From: Primula veris
Lineage: Eukaryota; Streptophyta; Magnoliopsida; Ericales; Primulaceae
Direction of reading: 5' to 3'
NCBI GenBank assembly: GCA_963682055.1
Contig: OY821740.1
Span: 48,442,795-48,506,794 of the forward strand
DNA length: 64,000 nucleotides
This document shows positions 36,633 through 49,120 of the stretch, piece by piece; within the stretch, counting starts at the first letter, position 1, and each line of letters opens with the position of its first letter. A program made the translations under genes and the position numbers. The notes beneath the pieces were generated by a model. That model was not told where the DNA came from and made no database searches. It saw nothing but the letters and a program-made list of their open reading frames with translations.

Positions 36633-37802
36633 TTATCAAGATTGAAGGCTTGAAGTAAGATAAAATTTAGTACAATTTTAGTAAACTCCGACGGAGAAGA
36701 GTAATAACTAGGCCATCTGTTAAATACAGACGCTGTCTGCTTGATGCAGCGGCGGGTGTATTAGTGGGGTGGGGTATAAGTCACGCCACGTAATAAAAAT
36801 CCAATCTACTAAAAATAAAAAATTTAATTAATATTAATTAAATTTATGTTAGACTCAAACTAGGGTTCCAATATATTTATTTGAGTTTTTAGTAGGTTGA
36901 GTTTTTATTACGTGATGTGATTTGTACAATTACCGTCTATATTAATCAAAATACGTATGCATAAAGCAAAAGCCAATAACTAGAGGACATGTACTGATTT
37001 TTTTAATCAAAATTATAAGGACTAATTTAATTAGATTCACCTAATAACCATCAGCACAACTTATAATTGAAGAGCTTACATCAGTGCTATATTATTAAAT
37101 TCCAAGGTTTACTAATAAATAGGAGTACTATACTAAAGTAAGTAGTAGTTAATTAGAAAGTATGCATAAAGAATTGATCACCTTTTGACTTATTCTTCGT
37201 ATTTACTATTGGCTTTATATATTTTTCCAAGTGCGACACAGCCTTGTAACAGAAGAGTGTTTGTTCTATTAGAAAAACTTTTTTCTCGCATATAATATTA
37301 TTTATTTGTTAACATATTACTACTCGGTTACAAGAAAACTACAATATCGGCATCGGAGTTGAATGACTCTTGTTGAAGTTGTGTTTGCAATTTGCACCGG
37401 TCACCAACAACAACTTTGATTAAACGATCCGATCTCCGATCTCTAGACGGTGATGTAGATAAAAACAATAATTGAATTATTATTATTTTTGATAAAACAA
37501 TGATTGAATTATTAAACAAACAGAAGATTTATAAAAAAAATAAAATCCAATTTGTCCAATTTCGAGATAAAAAGAAAGGTTATTTTTTTTTTATAATTAA
37601 ACTCTAAAAGGTACCAAATAATACTAAAAAAAATACCATACTGTACTTTGTAACTCCGCATTTTTCATTAACTAACATTGGTACAAGATTGTTAACTAAA
37701 GAAGTACACTCTTTTTTGCTTTTTTGAGGTTAGAGATCAAACCTTTGGTGTCGGGAATGGTATAACAACGTGTCAACCAATTGGACCTGATCTAAATAAT
37801 TA

Positions 37803-38037
37803 CTCACTTCGTTCTCATTTAATTATACACTACGAAAATACGTGCAATTTTGACCGGTTTATAACTTGTATCAAAATTGTCATAATAATTTTTTTTAAAA
37901 TCCAATAATAAAATTTAACATCTGAACTATATGATCAAATTTTAAATTTTTTTATTCCGACAATTTTGATAAAAGTTTTTGACCAGTTAAAATTACACGT
38001 AGTTTCAGAATGGACAATTATATGGGAACGGAGGGAG
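37803..38037. mobile_element. Stowaway-like MITE (subfamily 2)
   Basis: The ends are CTCACTTCGTTCTCATTTAA and GGGAACGGAGGGAG, flanked by TA. The inside is strongly self-complementary (TTGACCGGTTTATAACTTG mirrored near 37970-37990). It sits about 220 bases upstream of the REF/SRPP start codon. Confidence 0.82.
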
Positions 38038-38256
38038 TAGTACTAACTACATTTCAAATAAAAGGTTATAAATTGTATAGGGAATAACAACTAGTAGTAG
38101 GAAGGAGTATACTAATATATTTAAAGGGATAAAATAGAGTATACAATTTGCAAAAATGGACGTTTAAAGTAAATTTGTCCTAAGAGAAATTGATCTATAT
38201 TTTAGACCAAGACCAACTCTTCTTTTTTCTAGACCTTTCTTTCTTTTTTTCTTTCA

Positions 38257-40295
38257 ATGGCTCAACCAGAATCTCAAACTCAAACTCAAACAGTAATAAT
38301 TAAACAACACTTCCTTTTGTTACACAATGAATGTTTTTTTTTTTACAACCAATATTAACTTGACCTTGTTTTTGTGCATGTTTTGTATTATATTGTTTGT
38401 AGGTGGAAGTTGAATATCAAGAAAAGAAGCTAAAGTATCTGGATTTTGTTCAAGTAGCGGTTGCGTATGCAGTTGTTTGGGTGTCGAGCGTGTATGTATA
38501 CGCAAAGGAGAACTCCGGTCCGCTTAAACCTGGGGTTAACGCTGTCGAGGGAACAGTGAAAACTGTTGTTGGGCCGGTTTATGAGAAACTTCATGATATT
38601 CCTTTTGAGCTACTCAACTTCCTTGATCACAAGGTGAGTGAGGACACTCTTCACTAATAATTACTATCTAATACCTTTTTATTTATGTTATAGGACTAGG
38701 AGTCAATTTATTATAATTTGATCAAATGTTTGGCTATTCCTAAGTTAATACTTTAGCCTATGTTTCCAAAATCAGCTTTGAAAATCTGAAAATCCAGGAT
38801 TTTTTTATTTTGATTTTCTTTAGCCTAAAAAAATGTTTTCTAAAAGCTAAATAATCCGACAATCTAGACATTCAATAATTTTTTAAATGCAAAATCCAAA
38901 AATCTGCTAAAAAATATGTTGTCAAACGGACCCTCAAGTTGTGAGTACATGTTTTCGGCTAAATTAAAGGGCTAGTTTGAGTTTATGTATATAAGAAAAC
39001 AAGTCATTGAAAGATATACTGCCTTTTTCGGGTTAACTAACCAAAAAGGCTATATGTTGAGAAAATGTGAATAGACTGGGCTTAAGAATTGAAGTAAACA
39101 AATCCCACAAAGTAGATTCAGCTTTACGAATCTGGTATTTTCATACAAAATGAATAAAAGCTTGGGTTTTCAGCTCACCAACTACACTTTTAAGCAAAAA
39201 AATCAATTAAGTCAGTAACCAAACATCCCTAATTTGACTGTGTAAATTGTGCAGTTACAGTTTGTCATGTATTGTGTTTCAATTAGTAACTTAATACAGT
39301 AATTGCCTGGGTGATGAAATCTTTTATTTATTGGTTATTTGTTTCGGAAATAAATGGCCTTTCAGCCTCTTAAGTAAATGGAATATTTGCCAAGCAATTA
39401 CTGTGTTAAGTTATTACTTATTAGTGTAACATGGGGAAAGAGAGGTATTTGTACAGTAATTATGGGATTTATGTATAAATCATTTTTTGTAGCTAGCGAG
39501 GGCCTAAGGCCTTGTTTAGTTGCAGCTTTTAAGCTTGAATTTTTAAAATCTTTTGTTTAAATGTCCTTTGCACACATTGGCCAGCTGAAAAACTGAGTAT
39601 TTTTTTTAAATATTTTGCTATGAATGCTAGAAACTTGAAGCGGTATGAACCTTTTTTATCCTAACTCAGTCAAACTCTTGAGCTTATTTCCTTAAATCAC
39701 ATTTTGTTAAACAAGCTGTGAGTGAGCAAAAATGAGTGAAATTTTGTTGAATTACAAAACAATGTAAAAGTGTCTTACAAAGTAACCATTTATATCCTCG
39801 AGCAAAATCTAAGCTACAACCATTTTCTGATAAATTTTAATCTCACGTGATGGGCAGATGGAGGAGTTTCTAAAGGAGGTGGACAATCATGTGCCACACG
39901 TGATCAAACAGGCTCCCGAGCTTGTTCGAACAGTGGCTTCGGATATACAGCAAACCGGCTTAATCAGCACCGGGACCCACCTAGCCAAGAGTGTATACAC
40001 CAAATACGAACCAACCGCTAAAGAGCTATACGTAAAGTACGAGCCCGTAGCCGAGAAACATGCAGTTTCTGCTTGGCGGTCGTTGAACGGAATTCCTTTA
40101 TTCCGGCAGGTGGCGAGCATTATGGTCCCCACAGGTGTCTACTGGGCCGAGAAGTATAATAAAACTGTGAGCTACGTAGGAGAGAGAGGTTTTGCTGTGG
40201 CCGGTTATATGCCCTTTGTGCCAATAGAGAAGATTGGAAAGATATTTGAAGGTGATGTTGCGACTAACGGAGAGTATGTGGCAGTGGCACAGTGA
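38257..40295 (+). CDS. Rubber elongation factor / small rubber particle (REF/SRPP) family protein, three exons
   Basis: REF/SRPP proteins coat lipid droplets or rubber particles (LDAPs in non-rubber plants) and are often stress-induced. Exons are 38257-38292 (MAQPESQTQTQT), 38403-38633 and 39858-40295, giving 234 aa, a usual length. All joins are in phase 0 with GT/AG ends. Exon 2 carries the family core KKLKYLDFVQVAVAYAVVWV, NSGPLKPGVNAVEGTVKTVV and VYEKLHDIPFELLNFLDHK. Exon 3 continues with VDNHVPHVIKQAPELVRTVA, then YTKYEPTAKELYVKYEPVAE and LPIGV-like C-terminal segments ending in EYVAVAQ. There is no signal peptide, in line with direct targeting to droplets. In non-rubber plants it would act as a lipid-droplet or stress protein. 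The surroundings give no clue to a rubber role. Confidence 0.93.
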
Positions 40296-40665
40296 TGAAC
40301 TTATTTAAGTAATCCGTATGTATGGGCACTGATATAAGTATGTTGTTTTCTAAGTATTTTTCCGGAATACAAGTATTATCTACAATGTGAAATATATCGG
40401 TGTGTTTTAAGCTTTATCGACCAGTTATTATTACTATTCTTGTGTTATTCGCTGAAGGCTTTGTTAGGAGCCATATGTACTTTTTCACAATTTTGACATC
40501 TTCTGGTTTTTGCTTAAATGAAACCGTCTCCTATAAGAGTTTAGGGAGTCCTCTACTAATAAAGTGTGACTGCTGTTGAAGATTATATAATAAATAGACG
40601 TTGTGCTTCATCTAGCTGCAGTCTTTAAGAAAAAATACAGTTCACTTTTCAGTCCAGTCAAAGCT

Positions 40666-40867
40666 ATTTTCTTGGGAAAAACTCAAAAATTGAAAACTAA
40701 ACAACTAAATAACGAAACTTAAGGGGAGAGACAAGAGAGCGAAAAAGGCAAAAACTTAAAACTTCTATTTTCTTGGGAAAAACTCAAAAATTGAAAACTA
40801 AACAACTAAATAACGAAACTTAAGGGGAGAGACGAGAGAGCGAGAAAGGCAAAAACTTAAAACTTCA
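40666..40867. repeat. Tandem duplication, 101-bp period
   Basis: Two nearly identical copies of a block starting CTATTTTCTTGGGAAAAACT are present. CTTGGG is at 40671 and 40772. The copies differ at a few positions (GACAAGAGAGCGAAAAAG against GACGAGAGAGCGAGAAAG). Confidence 0.95.
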
Positions 40868-41510
40868 AAGGTTTACTTGACAAACAGTAGTAGCATGCAA
40901 TCCTCCGATAAAAAAATATATTGTCAAGAATTCTTCTGTCGTCGACATTGCACACATAGCTGCTATCCAATCATATCGATCAAACACCATCGTACGGTAT
41001 ATGTGATCAACTTAGAAGACAATCAATACACATGACAAGCATACAAAGAGGCTCTTTCGACCTCGCAATATAGAAGTTACAGAAGAAAGGAGATAATGGT
41101 GAAATACTGTAATTGTAGTTGAGTGCTCCAAATCATACGGTGCTCCATAATTAGCAGCAACAGCAGATTTTTATTATCCTTGGTGGAGCTAGAGATTAAC
41201 AAACGATATCTTCCCCTGTTTCTTTTCTAAGGATCACCTTTGACACTCTCTTTTATATTAGCAACCAAATATCTCCATTGAAAGGTCGAAAACAACAGAA
41301 ACTTCCAAACATGGGACTTTTTTAATAGAAAGCATGGGCTCATAAAGAGGATGCATATGCTTCTCAGCATCCATTTAAACATTGCTATTTTCAAATTTGC
41401 AAGATTAAGAACATGCATCAACTGAATCACACCACCAATGAAAATACTACGTAGATTGCTTGAGATCCAAACAACATATGGTATAATAAACTTCTATGCA
41501 TCACCCAATT

Positions 41511-41708
41511 CTCTTGTTCAGTTGCAGCTTTTAAAAAGCTTGGACTTTTTTTCAAAAGAAGAAAAAAAACTAAGTTCATCCAGCTTAAAGCTTCCAGGAT
41601 TTTCAGGAAACAAAACCAGAAACACTGGGGTTTTAAGAGTCGGCCAAACGCAGTCCAGAAATTTGGAAGAGGGGAAAAATTGAGCTGAAATTGCAATCAA
41701 ACAAGGCC
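41511..41708. mobile_element. MITE of the GCAGCTTTT family, best-preserved copy
   Basis: The left end is CTCTTGTTCAGTTGCAGCTT and the right end is GAAATTGCAATCAAACAAGG, which are inverted relative to each other. The inside is partly self-complementary (AAAGCTTGGACTT against its mirror). A target duplication was not resolved. Confidence 0.6.
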
Positions 41709-41991
41709 TATATATCAAAGTCATCAACGACCACAAAAGCAAACCGTCTAAAAATAATAATACTCGTTTTGGTAATTGTCAGAAACGTTACTGAAACAAA
41801 AGAGAGACAAAATGGAAATAACAGCTCATCTTATTTGATAATGCAGAGATAAATAGCAACGAATAAACCTCCGAGTTCCATCTCAAAATCAATACAAAAC
41901 GACATCCAAAATATCCGAACGAGGACACTTAGACCCATTACATCAATAAAAATTCAGAATCAATAACAAAAACGAAAAAACAAAACCAGTT

Positions 41992-44900
41992 CTAATAACT
42001 CAAGTAATTATCAGCTGCAGCAGGCCATATCTTCTTATAAATAGCCGAAGCAATCGGAATAATCCCCACAAGCACAAGAGAGAGATGATCGGAACTGCTC
42101 GTCCTAGCGGTAATCTGTCCACTCATCTTATTATTAATCCCAGCCCTAACTGCCACTTTGGAGTTCCTTCCAATCACAAACTGAGCCACCGTGTTGAACC
42201 CTAGAGCCCAATCCCCTCTGTACCTAATGAGAGAGAGACTGTAGGTCGACTGAGTCTGCCCAATCGGGTAATCAATCTCGCTCCTCTGGACCTCGAAATT
42301 GGCACCATACACACTTTCGCCTTGACACTTCACCGTCCCTGCACTCCCCACCACCGCCCATTGCTTATTAATTGCGAGCTGGTCCTCGATTTTCAACCCG
42401 GTTGCCACATTCTCACCCAAGAAAGTTACTGAAATACCTGCAGCCGTTTTGTTTTTCTTCAAGTTTTTGAATTTTGTTTCGCCACGAACAACATATGCGA
42501 GCTGCTTGCCGATGTTCTGGATGTCGAATCCTGCCATGGTGGAACCTTTCTCGCCGTGCTTGGCAGCGATGCATGAATCCAAGTGGAGGGAAAAGTCTTT
42601 TTTGTCCTTGGTGACCTGGACAGAGACGTTGGCTGGGAATTTGCCGGTGACGGCTAAGCTTTGCTCAACGTTTACACCGTCATAACCGCAGTCATGGTCC
42701 CAACCATTGGTGTCCAAAACGGGCCGAGCCAAGAACTGTGAGGTCGGTTCCAAGAACCTGTACGGAATAATATAGATTAATAAACTAGGCAGGAATTGGG
42801 CCTCGTCTGATTGTAGCTTTTCACTCTGCTTTTTTTACATTTATTTAAAAGCCGTACTTCATTTGGTTTACCAAGTTTAAAACATCAGCCTTTTTTCCGG
42901 GATAATTTGGCCCGAACTAAACTTATAGGAAGGACAAACTAAGCTTCTTCCTAACCTTAAAAAAAACAGTCTATTTGCTTAAGTTCTACAATCAACAAAG
43001 CCAGTGAATAATAGTTTTGCGGCAGCTTTTGAGCCAATGAGCTGAGTCTTTTGAGTCTAAGTAAAAAATGGCCTTGTCCTGCTCAAGTTTCTGTTTCTAA
43101 AAGCTGGCCTTCTAAGCTGAAGAGTCCATCCAATCCCGCCAAAAGGCACTATGATAGGATGGAGATGAACGCATATATAAAACACACGTTTGATCGATTT
43201 ATAGTCAATGTGACATAAGCTATCCAAATCAGATACAGAGCTTTTAAGTAAAAGGCAGAAAAGTGGAGAGTAAAGATGCAACCAAACAAGGCGGATCAAA
43301 GCTTTATCACAATAAGGACGGCACAAACTAAAATCCCAACCCCCTTTCCCTCAATATCTCCCAACTGGGAATTGAATTATGTCCAAGTTCTGTTATTTCA
43401 CTATTTTTAACTTTTGATACCATTTTCTAGTCATTTCAAGTGAAAGAAGCAGAGTTCTTGAACAGGTAGCAACATCATCAATAAACTAATAACAACAGGC
43501 AAAACGCACCATATTTTAGAAAATATAATACATCTTCAGAAAAATAAAAACAAATTGTAGTACTTGTTGAAATCAACTTGAAATTGAAGTGTGTACAGTC
43601 GATATCCCTTCTTTATGTCTTTTTCTGAAATATGACGTCAGTAATAGACCAATCCGTCAACGAGTGAATGCAATTTAAGAAACTGATTTTAGCCATTCAG
43701 ACTGGGTAAAAGTTTAGAGAATGTTTCATTACCCGTTGCAAATTAAATTTTGAGACCCAGGAAGACTAGACAAAAAAAACTTAATTGGGCCGGGGGGACT
43801 AAAATTGCTTCAAACCTGTATCTATAGGCCGGATTGTCACTGTCAAAGGTGGGTGGGAGGGACATGTCTGGCATAGGAGTGGCAATAGGCGCAGCACTTT
43901 CCGGCTCCTGGTCAAAATCATCATACTCGCGTGGCGCGCCACCTTTACCTCTCTTCTTCATTTCCTTCATTCTCTTCACTTCTTCCTTCCACTGCTTCTT
44001 CTGGAGGAGTTTCACGCGATAGTCGAATTCCTCAAAATACGCCTTTCTCTGTTCCTTGCTGAGTTTCTCGACCTGGTGATGCAGAGCGGAAGTTACAATT
44101 TAATTTCTGGAAAAGGGGGAAAACCCCAAATACTTTGAATTACTTGTACATCAATTGAAAAGATGTATAAAAATTATAAATTATAAATTATAAATTATAA
44201 ATTATAAATTAGAACTAGTTAATAATTTCTGAAAACGGTAACTGCCAGGGATTTTATTACAGTTTAGAAAGAGTGAAAGAGTAACTATTAATGAAGAGAA
44301 GATACTACATATACAACTTTAGCGTTTGAAAGGGAACACACAGATTCCTATAATAGATTATTCTCTGTCTCTGAGTTCTCTCTTCTGGTCTACATTACCT
44401 GTGTTTTGTTTAGAGTGTATACAATTGCGCAACAACTTTTAAGCAGACAATGTTTGAGATTTTGTAAAAAGCTAGGTTCATCTACATAAAAGCTTCCACC
44501 TTATTCAGGTGAAAAAGGTGAAACAAAAAGTTGCCTTTTTTAATCTCGTCAACCAATGCATTTTCACTTGTAAACAAAAGGGAAAAGACTAAGCTTGGGC
44601 ATGGTTATGTCTGAAAATTTGAATGTAATATTACGTTTTTAATATAGTTAAACGAAAGTTAAAATTAAGTATGGAAATATTACACCTTTAAAGCTAAAAA
44701 GGGTGCAAGTAGTTACGTGTATGCAGCGGGGGCTGAAATACTAAGCTCCTTAACTAAAAATACATACTATTAAAAAATTGAAACTTCGGCTTTTGTAAAA
44801 TCACTTCTTTGTTCCTACCCTGCGTGTATCTATGGTAAAATACAGTTTTTGATTACTGGGTAAAACACACATAGTATTTCGAAATTGATAATTCCCTCTT

Positions 44901-47900
44901 GTCCGTTCTCCTAAAATTACCTGGGCTTTCCTCAGCGGTTTGAAAGGAGGAAGCTGATCATACTCGTCCTCTTCATCCTCGTTATCCGAATCCGAAAAAT
45001 CCGCCACATCAGCATCTAAATCTCCATTATCAATCCCCTGGTCCGAGCCTAGCTTGGGGTGTGCCCTTGTTTGCAACATAGACGACAACAGATATGGGAG
45101 TGGTGGCGCACGCATACGAAACCCAAACAACTTTCTATGATCAAAGGGGTCTTGAGGCTTTGAAAGTAAATTCGCTTCGGCTAAAATCTTCAACGAATAA
45201 CATAATAATAACAATTGCGGCCTCCAAGTTTGCCCGTTGGGTAACACTTTTTGTCCTTCTCGGTTTTTGCGACACAACGGGTGGTTTTCAACTAACGAGA
45301 TCGGGTTCATTAAACCCGGTGACATCATTCCTCCAACCGTGTGTCCGATACATTGTTGGACAACATGAGACCTTTGGGTAACCGACATATCATAGGTTAG
45401 CGGGACCCCGTTTGGTCCCTCTGGTGGGGCCGAGGCACCGTGTGTCAACGCCACAACCGCGTTTCGCCACGTGGCGGCTCCAAAAGCACCCGTGACGGTT
45501 TTCAGCAACGGGAGATCATTCAAGTCTCGGGTTTGGGTGTCTAGCCGATCCACATAGAGTGTAATATCCGGTGGGGACTTTTTGGTAAACCTCTTAACAG
45601 AAGATAAAACCTTACGGTTAAAGCCCTGTTCCGCTACAGCTGGTTTAAGCCCTGGTGTATCGATAACCTTAATCTTAACACCATCAACTACGCCAACAAT
45701 CTCGTTAACTGAAGTGGTACCAGGTTCAAAAGCGCCGACCTTAGCCTTTTCTTCGCCGAAAATAGAATTTATTGTCGAGCTTTTACCAACGCCACATTTT
45801 CCTAAAACGAGGATATTTAGAGAAAGTCCCAAATCATCTTTTCCCTCGACTTCGAGGTCCAAGGCGGTTTTTTTCGCCTCTTCAAGGCTAAAAGCTCGGT
45901 TATTCGATCTCCCAGCTATGACTGCAAGCCGATAAAGAACTTGGCTTGCAATCGAATCTTCAGGAGATGCACCTATTAATTTAAAAACAAACAAATCAGA
46001 ATGACAGATTAGGTTGGGCTTATCAGATTTCAGCTTTTAAGCAAAAAATATGGTTTCCTGAGATGAGCAAAAACATTAGGCTCATCACTCAGCATGAAGT
46101 TTCCAGCAAAAAATGTGCTTACACTCCCAAGTGCCAACTAAATACATTCTAGGTTTTTAAGTAAAAAAAAACTAGCCCCATAAGCTGCAAACCAGACAAG
46201 GACTCAATATGATTACACTAATCAAGAAAAATATCTAAAGGGCTATGCTATCATTCTAGTAGTAGTAAGTAGTACCTAATCTCCGAATGAGCCTCAAGAA
46301 CTTGACTCGCAGTTTTTGCAAGCTATCGAGCTTCTTCTTCTCATCGCTGCTCAATTCCTTCTCGGGTTCAGTATTTGCAGGAGCGAAAAGGGACGCGCGG
46401 TTAGGCCTGCCTGCTCCAAATCCCACGGGCTGAGTAGACCTAACCGAGCCAAGCCCAGCAGGACGCTCAATAGAGAACAACCGAGACCCATCCTGCGACG
46501 TAATGGTAATGTTCCCACCCTCCGCCCCATCCCCGCCACCTGTCGCAGCCTTCAACAGAGCTGCAAAAGCTGCAGAGTCGAAAACCTCTTTCTCATCATC
46601 ACCGTCGGTTTCCACCTCTTCTTCTTCCGAGTCAGTGGCGATCTGACCGTCCATCTCGTGAGAGCCATTGGCGACGAATTGTGAGCTCGAGCCTGCTTCT
46701 CTTTCTAGCTCCTCTATAAACTGCCTCGCCACTTGTGAGCTTCCAAACACCATTCCATCCGTCTCATCCTCCTCTGACTCCCCCTCTAATTCCTCTTCAT
46801 TGGCGCTTTGTTCGTTTACAATCCCAGTATTTTCAACATCCGCCATACTATTAAAAGTTCGATTAGACACATTAACCGACTCCTCGAGTTTTTCATCATT
46901 ATCATCGGAATTATCAGCTTCACTAGAACCATTATTTACCAACTCCGTCTCCTTAACAACTTCTGCGTAGCCAACAGTATCAACCCCACTCTCTACCACG
47001 TCATCGTCGGGATTACTATCCTTAACAAGAAGTGGACTAGTTTGAACAGACTCGTTAACTAATTCTGTCTCGTTTACTTCCACCTCGTCAACAATATCCA
47101 CCTCTCGATCCGCTACGTCATCGTTTTGAGTCACATTATGGTCCTCCTCCGGTTCCAGGCCATCAACCTCGGGTTTCTCACCAACAGATTCCACCCTCTC
47201 CTCGACAACCGTCTCTGGCTCGACCTCAGCGACAGGTTTAGCTTTGTTTGTATCATTCTGTTCTAAAATCCCATCATCGAGTTTCTCATTCACAATACCA
47301 TCCTCCTTCTCTTTGATAACCGCCACATCAGCTGCAGATTCATCCACCTCCGCCTCATCAACCGCAGTTTCTACAACTTCAGTGTTCAAAGACTGGGTTT
47401 TTATAGTTTCCTTATCTTCGACACAATCCGTAAAAACCTCATCTTCAACCACACCCAAATTAGTATCCTCCAAAACCGATTCAGTCCCTCTTCCATTAGA
47501 AACAACACCACCTCCGTTTTCCGCCACTTCATCACCACCCAAAACCCTATCCTCGCTACTCTCGTCCTCAACAACCTCCAATTTCGAAACCAGCGGTTCT
47601 ATAATTGGCTCGATAACCGGTTCTATAATTGGCTCGATTACGGGTCCATCCACACCTCTGTTATCTGCCACGTCATCATCATCGTCGTCTTCGGTGACAA
47701 CAGCGACAGGCATCTTGACGAACACGGGAGAGGAAACCTCCGCGACGTCATCATCTTCCTCATCATCATCATCTGCCACGTCATCGTCTTCTTCTAGGGT
47801 GGAAATAGGAGCCTTCTCGGAGGCGGTATCAAAATCCTCACCGCCACTAACAAACCCCTCGGTTTCATCATCGTCAGAGCTGGTGACGGAGCTAGATACG

Positions 47901-47980
47901 CTACTGCTATAAATAACTTGGGAGTTGGGATTATCGAGTAAATTGGAATCGAGAACGGTAGACGAGACGTTGGGTTCCAT
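41992..47980 (-). CDS. TOC159: TOC159-class chloroplast outer-membrane import receptor GTPase, four exons
   Basis: Toc159 proteins recognise preproteins at the chloroplast surface and hand them to the Toc75 channel. Minus-strand exons are 47980-46276, 45972-44921, 44072-43816 and 42757-41992, giving 1259 aa. Frames join cleanly (G|GT Gly; AG|G Arg). Residues 1 to about 540 are the acidic A domain, with long Asp/Glu runs and a PIIEPVIEPIIEP repeat (about 47640-47590). The G domain follows: P-loop LGKCGVGKSS, switch region TTSVNEIVG, DTPGLKPAV, LYVDRLDTQTRDLNDLPLL and NHPLCRKNREGQKVLPNGQTW. Exon 3 gives KLSKEQRKAYFEEFDYRVKL. Exon 4 is the membrane (M) domain (GWDHDCGYDGVNVEQSL, GSTMAGFDIQNIGKQLAYVV). 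G and M sequences match Toc159 itself better than Toc120/132. The A domain is shorter than in Arabidopsis Toc159 (about 1500 aa total, from memory). Confidence 0.95.
42798..43002. mobile_element. Intronic MITE (GTAGCTTTT family) in TOC159 intron 3
   Basis: It begins GGGCCTCGTCTGATTGTAGC and ends AAGTTCTACAATCAACAAAG, inverted ends of the same family as 41511. A second copy follows directly at 43015-43293 (GCGGCAGCTTTTGAGCC to GATGCAACCAAACAAGGCGG), so intron 3 holds two tandem members. Confidence 0.55.
46013..46203. mobile_element. Intronic MITE (CAGCTTTTAAGC family) in TOC159 intron 1
   Basis: It begins GTTGGGCTTATCAGATTTCA and ends AAGCTGCAAACCAGACAAGG. It fills most of intron 1, which is only about 300 bases long. 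Confidence 0.5.
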
Positions 47981-48134
47981 TGGAGTAAAATTTGAGAAAC
48001 AAAACTAATATTATTTGTATATGTGTGTGTGTATATATATATATGGGTGTGTGGTTAAGAATTAGGGTTTAAGAGGATTGGGTTTAGAGGATTGAACAAA
48101 GAGAAGAAGCGATAAGGTAGAGAGAGATATATAG

Positions 48135-48167
<33 letters not shown>

Positions 48168-48618
48168 CTCAAAGCCAAACGTAACCCTCTTTTGTGTATA
48201 TTGTTCCACTGCAAAATATATGTTTATATTTTTATTTTTATTTTTATTTTTATTTATATATAAAAAAAAAAAAAACTAATTTGGAATTATGGTTTGACCG
48301 TATGGTTTGTGCGTTAAAACATATATTTTCTAGTCGAAAAATCCAAATTTTGTTTATGTTCGTGTTCATGTGGTGTGTTCGGCTTGGGTTTGGACTGAAT
48401 TATTTTAATGTTTTAAGCCTTAAATATAGTGTAATTAATTTTCATATTAATTTTTTATTTATGCTATTTTATTACTCATCCAATTCATCAAAAATAACAA
48501 GTAAAATAAGAGTAGTCCTTTTTAAGAATTAGCTTTTATACCCTTAATATTGTAACTTCATTTGGTTTTACCCCACACTATCATATGTTTAGTCTCACGG
48601 TACTCGTACCTGATCATA
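47981..48618. other. TOC159 promoter side, intergenic
   Basis: It contains TA and GA microsatellites (about 48030-48045 and 48126-48166) in the presumed leader of the minus-strand TOC159 gene. AT-rich sequence follows up to the CACTA-like end. The 112-codon frame at 48194 is low complexity and is not called. Confidence 0.55.
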
Positions 48619-48671
48619 CACTATAAAAAAAATATCCAAATAGCGACGGGATTAGTAATGGTATTTTTTGT
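48619..48671 (+). mobile_element. CACTA-like terminal fragment, split by MULE copy B (left piece)
   Basis: It starts CACTATAAAAAAAATA and runs through AATAGCGACGGGATTAGTAA into the MULE target site. The sequence resumes at 55005. A second, unbroken copy starts at 56286. CACTA ends followed by AGCGACGG-type subterminal repeats are typical of plant En/Spm elements. Confidence 0.6.
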
Positions 48672-48919
48672 GAGTTTTTTGCTGAAATGGTACAGTAGCT
48701 CAGTCAAATTCCCAGAATGGGCTACCTTTCTGAAATATTCCCAAAATAGTCTATTTTCGAAAAACGACCGATCGAAATGATTAAAACGACCGGTCGTTTT
48801 ATTATTGAACTCTCTGGAACAATTTGGACAATAAACGATCGGTCGAATTGGACAATACGACCGGTCGTTTTTCAGACAAAAACGATCGGTCGTTATGTAC
48901 ATTTCCATCGGTCGTTTTT
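48672..48919. repeat. Left terminal inverted repeat of MULE B with six CGATCG palindromes
   Basis: The outer about 90 bases have no palindrome. The inner part holds six CGAYCGRTCG-type sites (48765-48915), one degenerate (CCATCGGTCG at about 48905). Confidence 0.95.
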
Positions 48920-49120
48920 CAGAAATACTTGTACTTAAAAAACTCATCTCATTTCCCCAGACCACTGTACTCATCTCATTTTCCAGACCACTGTAAAAAT
49001 AAAAAAAACAGAGCTCTTAGATCATTTTAGGGCAAATCTCAGATCTCTTCCAAAACAGTTAAAAGCTCAATATTTTGTGTTGTTGGAGTATTATTTGAGT
49101 AAAATTGTTAATTTTACCGT

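Larger units (their letters stand above)
36311..38256. other. Intergenic upstream of the REF/SRPP gene
   Basis: This holds a degraded ACCGAA-rich hAT-type MITE (about 36385-36632) and a Stowaway-like MITE (37803-38037). No gene is supported. The REF promoter must lie in the last few hundred bases (a TATA-like ATATATTTAAAGG at about 38117), immediately downstream of the MITE. Confidence 0.55.
40296..41991. other. Intergenic between convergent REF/SRPP and TOC159-class genes
   Basis: Both flanking genes end here. It contains a 101-bp tandem duplication (40666-40867) and a MITE (41511-41708). No further coding sequence is supported. Confidence 0.6.

Noticed and set aside
46316..47912. Several plus-strand ORFs opposite TOC159 exon 1 (up to 222 codons)
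   Set aside because: Shadows of the Asp/Glu-rich reading frame; Ser/Thr-rich with no domain.
48194..48532. 112-codon frame upstream of MULE B
   Set aside because: Begins in a TTTTTA tandem repeat and shows no domain; low-complexity AT-rich sequence.
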